DNA of 9,356 nucleotides from Calditrichota bacterium (GTDB taxonomy: Bacteria > Zixibacteria > MSB-5A5 > GN15 > FEB-12), in NCBI GenBank assembly GCA_030641085.1, contig DAOWIC010000240.1, positions 1 to 9,356 on the forward strand. Direction: 5' to 3'. Below, piece by piece: positions 1-5,064 of the stretch. The position numbers and the translations under genes are program-made. The notes beneath the pieces are model-generated. The model did not search any database and was not told where the DNA came from. It was given only the letters and a program-made list of their open reading frames with translations. Numbering within the stretch: position 1 is the first letter of the stretch; each line of letters begins with the position of its first letter.

Positions 1-1633
1 AAACTTTCCAGAAATCAGGCTCCTGCGCCAGGCCTGTCGGAGGACGCGGAATGAGATAGGGCGTTTCGCTCCCGTCGATCGAATAAAGAGCAGGGTATCC
101 CCCCGACGCTTCACCTACTACCGAGAAATAATAAGTAACACCTTCGGTCAGTCCCGTAACTACATGCGAGCACTCACCTGTTGCGACGGCAACCGAATTA
201 GTTGGACTGCCAGCCACCGTACCGTAGTAAACCGTGTAGGTGTAGGTCGGATCACACAATGACCAGAAGATCTCCAGCGACTGACCGTCGCCCTGATCGA
301 TAATGCTGGTGATCTCGGTCGGATGGGCGGCATCGGCGACATGGGCTATTGCCGCCGCAGCCATTTTCACTACCTCGGTCAGGTAGGGGAAATTGAGCCG
401 CGACGAGATATCGAGGTTAGTATGCCAGCCATCCCAGTTGAAGTCGCCTTCGGCGCCGTAGGAGATGTTGAAGCCATTTTCGTAAAAGGACCAGTGATCG
501 GAGCTGCCGCTCATACCGACAATCTCCGGGATAAGGGTCGTGACCCGATTTGCGGCGTCAATTTCAGCGTCGCGGTAAGCTTCGATCGGCCCGCCCATCA
601 AGTGAATGTTCCAGTAAGAATCTTCAGTGTAGGCAACCATGTCGTAGTTGTACATCACCTCAACGTCGGTTTCGGAGTAGGCGAAATCATAGGCCGCATA
701 CCACGATCCGACCAGGCCGACTTCCTCGGCGGAAAACGGCATAAAGATAATCGTCTTGCGAAACGGTATATCGGCCAGAATACGGGCGATTTCCATAGTG
801 GTCACTGTCCCCGAAGCATTGTCGTCCGCTCCGGGAGCGTAGAAATATGCCCCCGGTGTCTCACCGTATGTAATCGAGTCGTAATGACCGCCGATGACAA
901 TAACTTTGTCCGGCTCGGCGTAACCTGGTTTGACTGCCATCACGTTATAATGCCAGTCTCCATCATACCAGAAATCCGGCGTCTGCACATCAAGATAACC
1001 CCAGTCGAGGAATTTCTGAACGATCCAGTCCCGAGCGGCATCGATTGAATCGGTCCAGATATAGCGCGTCTCGAACGCTTCCAGTCGGGTCACGTAGGCA
1101 TAAATCGAATCGGCACTGATGCGGTCGACCACTGTGTCGGTCGGGAAATCATCGACCATGGCCAGCATGCTGGTGGTCTGCGTCGGAACATAGCGAAAGT
1201 GAATCTTCTTTTCCGTGAGAGCGTTTACAGCCAGTCCCGGGCTTTCGGCGAGCGCGGAGGCCGCGACCGATGTGAACTCGGTCAGCTTCATGCCGGCCCC
1301 AAGATCGAACGAACCGGTGAGTTTGCTCAGGGTCGCCTGATCGTAGATATTGCGATCAAGCTGGCGAATAATGTAGGTTGAGGCCGGATCACCGTCGGCG
1401 ATAATCGATTCGAATTCCATTCCGGATTTGGCCAGCAACTCCTTTTGCTGTGCGTCAACCGCTACCAGGAAGCGGTTCTCTACTCTGGTAAAGGCATACA
1501 CAACAATGCCTTCTGCCACCTCAGCCTGGACGCTGTTCTTGACGGTGAGAAAACCAATCTCTTCGGCGGTAACGGTGGAAACGGTGAGTAAGATTGCGAG
1601 CAACACCAGCAAATGCGTTCCAAGAGCTTTCAT
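1..1633 (-). CDS. Secreted M28-family zinc metallopeptidase with C-terminal fibronectin III-like region (3' end outside window)
   Basis: The frame is open for 544 codons from the ATG at 1633 to the window edge, so the C terminus is missing. Residues 1-22 form a signal peptide ending in VTA, followed by about 160 residues I cannot assign, probably a propeptide. The catalytic domain (about 185-435) carries the full M28 di-zinc set: H250 in GGHYDS, D271 in GADDNASG, the Glu pair E303 (general base) and E304 (zinc ligand) in SAEE, D331 in YNYDMV, and H404 in WHTNLD. SDH at 378-380 is also family-typical. The family removes N-terminal amino acids from peptides or splits dipeptides outside the cytoplasm. 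Residues about 437-520 look like a fibronectin III domain, and RPPTGLAQEP at about 531 may begin another. AGGGAGG sits just upstream of the ATG and supports this start. The family call is firm; the exact substrate is unknown. Confidence 0.93.
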   Translation of the reverse strand, partial: MKALGTHLLVLLAILLTVSTVTAEEIGFLTVKNSVQAEVAEGIVVYAFTRVENRFLVAVDAQQKELLAKSGMEFESIIADGDPASTYIIRQLDRNIYDQATLSKLTGSFDLGAGMKLTEFTSVAASALAESPGLAVNALTEKKIHFRYVPTQTTSMLAMVDDFPTDTVVDRISADSIYAYVTRLEAFETRYIWTDSIDAARDWIVQKFLDWGYLDVQTPDFWYDGDWHYNVMAVKPGYAEPDKVIVIGGHYDSITYGETPGAYFYAPGADDNASGTVTTMEIARILADIPFRKTIIFMPFSAEEVGLVGSWYAAYDFAYSETDVEVMYNYDMVAYTEDSYWNIHLMGGPIEAYRDAEIDAANRVTTLIPEIVGMSGSSDHWSFYENGFNISYGAEGDFNWDGWHTNLDISSRLNFPYLTEVVKMAAAAIAHVADAAHPTEITSIIDQGDGQSLEIFWSLCDPTYTYTVYYGTVAGSPTNSVAVATGECSHVVTGLTEGVTYYFSVVGEASGGYPALYSIDGSETPYLIPRPPTGLAQEPDFWKV

Positions 1634-1656
1634 AAGGCCTCCCTGAGGCAAGACAA

Positions 1657-1662
1657 ATTATA
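1657..1662 (-). promoter_or_regulatory. Possible -10 element for the M28 peptidase gene
   Basis: The minus strand reads TATAAT, a perfect -10 hexamer, 23 bp upstream of the ATG. A start about 7 nt downstream would give a short leader that still contains the AGGGAGG ribosome site. I find no convincing -35 at 16-18 bp. A perfect TTGACA lies at 1735-1740 but is too far away to pair with it. Confidence 0.3.
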
Positions 1663-1752
1663 GATCAACGGCAGTGAGGGATTGTTTAGATCATGTAGTA
1701 AGATACAAGTGCAAGGTAAAGCAAGAGGCGATTATGTCAAGTAAAAACAGGA

Positions 1753-2268
1753 CTATCCGAGTCTGATTCCCTTCTGGAACGGCTTAAACTCAGATTTGTT
1801 GGTCTCGCGCGCATCCGGCTGCAGGATGATACTGTCATGCGCTGGCATAGAGGGATAGTCAGCCGGCGAAACCAGGGCATTGTTGTCGACCGGCTTGATA
1901 TATCCGACGGCCATTTTCAACGTCGTGGTGTATTCATCCAGAAGCCGGCGACGACCAGTCCCCGGCTGAAGGTGGCTCGACTGACCGGTAAAGGAAAAAA
2001 CAAACTCGGGGCTGGATGACAGGATCAGAATCTCTTTCACCTGTTCATCCTTGAGGCGGGTTTTGATAAACTCCAGCAGTGAAAAGAGAGCTGCGAATTC
2101 AAGGTCGATGAGGCAACCATCAGTCCGGCATTTAAATTGAATACCGAACGACGGAATCGCGAAGTTGGTCATACCTCGGGAGAAGCCGTTGGTCTCAAGA
2201 TAGGCATCTATCCGGCGATTTTCAAAGCCGGCGATGAAGCATTTGACAGGCTCTTTTGAGGTCTTCAT
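1753..2268 (-). CDS. Unrecognised 171-residue protein
   Basis: I do not recognise this protein. It is 171 residues, has no signal peptide or hydrophobic membrane segment, and so is probably cytoplasmic. Its middle (about 52-95) alternates a hydrophobic helix with basic and acidic residues and a beta-like ILILSSSPEFVF segment. This order vaguely recalls an RNase H-like fold (acidic residue and helix, then strand and SDS-like turn), but the catalytic carboxylates are not clear and I would not name it on that basis. The C-terminal third is polar and may be loosely folded. The ribosome site is weak: only a GAG precedes the ATG. It lies 142 bp downstream of the hotdog thioesterase gene and 119 bp upstream of the M28 gene, all on the same strand. 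The coding call rests on length and on the lack of a better frame on either strand. Confidence 0.7.
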   Translation of the reverse strand: MKTSKEPVKCFIAGFENRRIDAYLETNGFSRGMTNFAIPSFGIQFKCRTDGCLIDLEFAALFSLLEFIKTRLKDEQVKEILILSSSPEFVFSFTGQSSHLQPGTGRRRLLDEYTTTLKMAVGYIKPVDNNALVSPADYPSMPAHDSIILQPDARETNKSEFKPFQKGIRLG

Positions 2269-2314
2269 ACTCGATAGCCGTGCAATCCCGATGCCGAGCG
2301 ACGGACGGATAGAA

Positions 2315-2333
2315 AAATGTTGCCTGACAACTA
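2315..2333. repeat. Imperfect palindrome in the thioesterase/unknown-gene gap
   Basis: The plus strand reads AAATGTTGCC, three bases, then CAACTA, with GTTG and CAAC as inverted arms. A very similar arrangement occurs at 6570-6590. It lies about 47 bp upstream of the minus-strand start at 2268, so it could be an operator, but two copies are little evidence. The rest of the 2269-2410 gap shows no clear promoter or terminator. Confidence 0.2.
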
Positions 2334-2410
2334 CTTATTCGTCGCCCGGCGTTGCGGGTAGCTAGAATACGGCTATTGATTTCAGAGATGTTGAAAGGGA
2401 ACGTACAGAA

Positions 2411-2842
2411 TCAGTCGTCGATCTGCATAAGAATCTCTTTCAACTCCGGGCGGGCCTCGATATACTTGCCGGTCGCGGTAGCATAAACCTGACCGTCGGG
2501 TCCTTTTGCCTCACCGATCGCATGAAAAATGCGGCCTTTGTTCTTGATTATCTCGCCGGTGAGCCTGACTCTCTCCCCGACTCTTACAGGGGCCACAAAT
2601 CGGACCGTCATCTCAGCGGTGACAACATATTTATCCTGCGCCAGAATCGCCTTTATCATGACCTCATCCAGCAATGACGAAATTATGCCACCGTGGTATA
2701 TGCCGCGATATCCCTCGAATTCTTTTGATGCCACGATTTCGGTGATTGCTTTCGTGCCGTCGAAGTAAAACTTCGCCTTCAGGCCATGCTCGTGCTTGTC
2801 GCCGCAAACAAAACAGTGGGAGTACTTAACGATCTCTTTCAT
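2411..2842 (-). CDS. PaaI/YbgC-type hotdog-fold acyl-CoA thioesterase
   Basis: This 143-residue protein has the length and layout of single-domain hotdog thioesterases of the PaaI (4HBT) superfamily. It begins with a C-x-x-C-G pair (C10, C13) and GL at 20-21, a start common in this subfamily. The signature YHGGIISSLLDEVM spans 49-62: H50-G51-G52 begins the hotdog helix, and D59 or E60 is the likely catalytic carboxylate. The following strands (TAEMTVRFVAPVRVG) match the usual beta sheet. Members hydrolyse acyl-CoA thioesters as dimers or tetramers in the cytoplasm; the acyl group cannot be told from sequence. No Shine-Dalgarno sequence precedes the ATG, but a good promoter places the transcription start on the ATG itself. 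The gene is separated from the upstream lipoprotein gene by a terminator, so it has its own transcript. Confidence 0.9.
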   Translation of the reverse strand: MKEIVKYSHCFVCGDKHEHGLKAKFYFDGTKAITEIVASKEFEGYRGIYHGGIISSLLDEVMIKAILAQDKYVVTAEMTVRFVAPVRVGERVRLTGEIIKNKGRIFHAIGEAKGPDGQVYATATGKYIEARPELKEILMQIDD

Positions 2843-2848
2843 GCGGAT

Positions 2849-2877
2849 ATATTACAGACCGCAAGGCAGCTTGTCAA
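2849..2877 (-). promoter_or_regulatory. Sigma70-type promoter of the thioesterase gene, probably leaderless
   Basis: On the minus strand a perfect TTGACA (2877-2872) is followed after exactly 17 bp by TAATAT (2854-2849), four of six matches to TATAAT. The expected start, 7 nt past the -10, is 2842, which is the A of the thioesterase ATG. This agrees with the absence of any ribosome-binding site there. Confidence 0.65.
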
Positions 2878-2897
2878 TCCGAACCATGATCCGGCAT

Positions 2898-2926
2898 AAA
2901 AAAAGCCCGGCGCCAGGGCCGGGCTT
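2898..2926 (-). terminator. Intrinsic terminator after the lipoprotein gene
   Basis: Read on the minus strand, AAGCCCGG (2926-2919) pairs with CCGGGCTT (2910-2903) around an 8-nt loop. The 3' arm runs into seven T residues (2904-2898). It lies about 25 bp past the lipoprotein stop codon. The plus strand has no T tract, so it acts in one direction. Confidence 0.9.
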
Positions 2927-2950
2927 GAATCTATACGAATTGGCCGGTTG

Positions 2951-3802
2951 TTACGGTGTCGCGCACATGTCGGCCTGATAAGACCAGACGGTATTGCCGC
3001 GCCTGACCGTGGCCGCCATCGAGCCGTCGGTGAAGGCCAGCGTAAACGACCAGGTGCTGGTAACGGGAGCGTTATCATCGCGGGTGTAGCTCATCTGAAC
3101 CGTGCCTGCGGCGGTACCGGTAACAGGGCATCCCTGGGCCCAGCCGGAGCCGGTGCGCTGGACTTCAAAATCGGTTAGGTCGGTGTCAAACTCGAAATCC
3201 CGATGGACCACGGAGTCGGCAAAGACATACTGTGCCTGTACGGTCATGCAGTGCCGGCCATTGATTGTGGCCATGCTGGTCTGAAGACCGTTCAGGCGGA
3301 AATCGACATCCCCCGAGTAGTTGGTATGCGTGTTTTCGGTGTCGTGTACGTTGTAGCTCCAGATGTGTTTGTAGTACAGGCTGTCGGCGTTTTCCGAACC
3401 GCGCGTTACCTGGCCGATTCCCGGCACTTCCCCGTCGCCATAGAACTGAACCGAGTCACACATCTGGGTCGCGTAGATGGTGCGATTACGTGCGATAGTG
3501 ACAACATGCCAGCCGTACATATAGCTGGTGCTCACATAGTCAGAGTCCGGGAAAACCGGTCCGTAGTGAACAGGATCGATAAACTCATCCTCTCCGGCGA
3601 GAAGGGTAAGGTTGCTCAGACCATTGACGAAGAATTTAAAGGTTGAGTCCGCAAAATACTCAATTTCGCCCTGAACCGCCATGAACTCCGGATCGAGGTC
3701 CGATCCTATCTGTTCCGTAGGCGCCGTGCTGTCATCGCCGCAACCGGCAAAAGCCAGAACGATAATCAGACCCAAAACGGTGAGGAGTTTGTGAGACCGC
3801 AT
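2951..3802 (-). CDS. Lipoprotein of unknown function
   Basis: The product is 283 residues. Residues 1-20 are a lipoprotein signal: basic MRSHK, a hydrophobic core, then AFAGC with C21 as the lipidated cysteine, followed by a short polar GDDSTAPTEQ linker. The glycine after the cysteine suggests no inner-membrane retention, so the outer membrane is likely. The mature part is rich in alternating beta-type segments with many Tyr, Thr and Asp. It has four more cysteines (115, 185, 225, 280) that could form two disulfides. I recognise no domain. An in-frame ATG eight codons upstream (3826) exists, but I prefer 3802 because AAAGGAG lies 7 nt before it and it gives a normal signal peptide. The gene begins 58 bp after argF on the same strand and may be read through from it; a strong terminator closes it. 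Confidence 0.85.
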   Translation of the reverse strand: MRSHKLLTVLGLIIVLAFAGCGDDSTAPTEQIGSDLDPEFMAVQGEIEYFADSTFKFFVNGLSNLTLLAGEDEFIDPVHYGPVFPDSDYVSTSYMYGWHVVTIARNRTIYATQMCDSVQFYGDGEVPGIGQVTRGSENADSLYYKHIWSYNVHDTENTHTNYSGDVDFRLNGLQTSMATINGRHCMTVQAQYVFADSVVHRDFEFDTDLTDFEVQRTGSGWAQGCPVTGTAAGTVQMSYTRDDNAPVTSTWSFTLAFTDGSMAATVRRGNTVWSYQADMCATP

Positions 3803-3809
3803 ACAGCGT

Positions 3810-3816
3810 CTCCTTT
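3810..3816 (-). promoter_or_regulatory. Ribosome-binding site that decides the lipoprotein start
   Basis: The minus strand reads AAAGGAG with 7 nt to the ATG at 3802. The upstream ATG at 3826 has only a GGAG three bases before it and would add eight charged residues (MTTERRRC) ahead of the lipoprotein signal. Confidence 0.7.
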
Positions 3817-3840
3817 CTGTTGTCATAGTCTCCGCTTTGG

Positions 3841-3853
3841 GTCCGGCCCGGAC
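3841..3853. repeat. Palindrome between argF and the lipoprotein gene
   Basis: GTCCGG and CCGGAC flank a single C, a perfect 6-bp inverted repeat, 8-20 bp past the argF stop. No T tract follows on the minus strand, so it is not a standard terminator. It could stabilise an mRNA 3' end or be an operator. Confidence 0.3.
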
Positions 3854-3860
3854 AGCTTTG

Positions 3861-4763
3861 TTATTTCATTAGGAAGGTCATGATGGCCTTCTGAATGTGC
3901 AGTCTGTTTTCAGCCTGATCGAAGACAACCGACTGTGGTCCGTCCATAACTTCGTCGGTGATCTCGCGACCTCTTTCGGCCGGCAAACAGTGGAGCACTA
4001 TCGCATGCGGGCTGGCACCCTCCATCAGAGCGCTATTCAGTTGATATTTTTGCAGTTTTTTTGCCTTATCATCGGCCTGATGTTTCTGCCCCATTGAGGC
4101 CCAAACATCCGTATAGACTGCATCGGCATCGGCCACGGCTTCTTTAGGATCATCCGTAACGAGAATATTGCTCTGCGGGTTAGCTTTAGCTTTCGCCAGC
4201 AGCGCCTGGTCGGGCTGGCAGTCTTCGGCGGTGCCAATCCGGAAATCAAGCGGAATTATCGAGGCGAGGTTGAGCCAGCTATTGGTGATATTGTTGCCGT
4301 CGCCCACGTAGGCCACTTTGTAGCGGTCTTTACCGGGAAGATGTTCAAGCATGGTGAAATAATCGCCCATGATCTGGCAGGGATGAACCAGATCGGTGAG
4401 ACCATTCACGATAGGAACACTCGCGTATTTGGCCAGCTCTTCGACATCGGCATGGTCGAAGGTACGGATCATGATAGTGGCGACATAACGAGAGAGTACG
4501 CGGGCCGCGTCGGCGACCGATTCACGCTGGCCGAGCTTGATCTCCGGGCCGGTGACATAGATCGGGTTACCTCCCAGATCATTGATGCCGACTTCAAAGG
4601 AGATACGAGTGCGTAGCGACTCCTTGGTAAAGATACAGGCTACCGACTTGCCCTCAAACGGCTTGGGGGCGATCTTTTTCTTCTTCATGGCAGCGCAAAG
4701 GTCGAATACCTCGTGGACCTCAGCGGCGGTCAGATCGGTTATCTGGCAGAACGAACGAGCCAT
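3861..4763 (-). CDS. argF: Ornithine carbamoyltransferase
   Basis: This cytoplasmic enzyme joins carbamoyl phosphate and ornithine to give citrulline, the sixth step of arginine biosynthesis. It is normally a trimer with the active site at the subunit interface. At 300 residues it is of normal length. The carbamoyl-phosphate loop is SLRTR at 49-53 within FTKESLRTRISFE, and HPCQ is at 127-130. The ornithine-binding loop carries DVWASMG at 219-225, and HCLPAERG at 258-265 supplies the Cys and His typical of true OTC. HCLPA together with the SMG loop argues against N-acetyl- or N-succinyl-ornithine carbamoyltransferase. GGGAG lies about 7 nt before the ATG. It is divergent from the cytochrome gene and no other arg gene is in the window, so arginine genes are scattered here or lie outside. 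A catabolic arcB role is possible but nothing nearby suggests it. Confidence 0.96.
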   Translation of the reverse strand: MARSFCQITDLTAAEVHEVFDLCAAMKKKKIAPKPFEGKSVACIFTKESLRTRISFEVGINDLGGNPIYVTGPEIKLGQRESVADAARVLSRYVATIMIRTFDHADVEELAKYASVPIVNGLTDLVHPCQIMGDYFTMLEHLPGKDRYKVAYVGDGNNITNSWLNLASIIPLDFRIGTAEDCQPDQALLAKAKANPQSNILVTDDPKEAVADADAVYTDVWASMGQKHQADDKAKKLQKYQLNSALMEGASPHAIVLHCLPAERGREITDEVMDGPQSVVFDQAENRLHIQKAIMTFLMK

Positions 4764-5064
4764 CTCATTTCTCCCTATAAGTCAAGTTATCTCTCATGAT
4801 CAAAAATCCTGTGGAATTAAGAGGATTGCCCCCGCCTTGTCAAGGAACTTCCGGCTCGGCCGCAAACCGGGCGTGTCGAACGTTAGATTTGCTGTTGCTA
4901 CGCCCGACCCGGCGTAGTAAATTGATGCTGAGGGCTGACTTGATTTTAGTCATGGCATTACGTATCTCAATCGTACATTTTCATCATGATTCAAATGCCG
5001 GCCCGAACGGCAAATCAATAAGCGACAGAACATACCAATCAATACCGTCCTACAGGAGGGTGAC
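4764..5064. promoter_or_regulatory. Divergent argF/hao intergenic region
   Basis: These 301 bp should carry both divergent promoters. No ORF here looks real. For the cytochrome the best promoter-like pairs are TTGATG (4922-4927), 17 bp, TTTAGT (4945-4950), and TTGATT (4940-4945), 17 bp, TATCTC (4963-4968). Both are weak. TTGAT or ATCAA, the half-site of FNR/CRP-family regulators, occurs at 4799-4803, 4922-4926, 4940-4944, 5014-5018 and 5038-5042. TTGAT-TTTA-GTCAT at 4940-4953 has the right 4-bp gap but a poor right half. A small hairpin (TGCCG/CGGCA, 4996-5012) and a repeated AATCAATA (5013-5020, 5037-5044) lie close to the cytochrome start. I find no good argF promoter. Confidence 0.4.
4868..4919. 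repeat. Two overlapping, mutually exclusive hairpins upstream of the cytochrome gene
   Basis: CGGGCGT (4868-4874) can pair with ACGCCCG (4900-4906). Alternatively CTACGCC (4898-4904) can pair with GGCGTAG (4911-4917) around a 6-nt loop, extendable to 9 bp with one G-T pair. The two structures share bases 4900-4904, so only one can form. No T tract follows either. The weak hao promoters I can see start downstream of this region, so whether it is transcribed is unknown. Confidence 0.3.

Noticed and set aside
323..1048. A 241-codon plus-strand frame opposite the M28 peptidase
   Set aside because: The minus-strand frame carries the entire M28 zinc-ligand set, and this frame has no recognisable motif.
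1735..1740. A perfect TTGACA on the minus strand as a promoter for the M28 gene
   Set aside because: At a 16-18 bp spacing the downstream hexamers (ACCTTG and neighbours) do not resemble a -10 box, and the TATAAT at 1657-1662 is too far away.
2328..2358. CCCG/CGGG inverted repeat as a terminator for the thioesterase gene
   Set aside because: The stem is only 4 bp and no T tract follows, so it is not supported.
3203..3646. A plus-strand frame of 147 codons opposite the lipoprotein gene
   Set aside because: The opposite strand has a lipobox, a good ribosome site and a terminator just after the stop; this frame has none.
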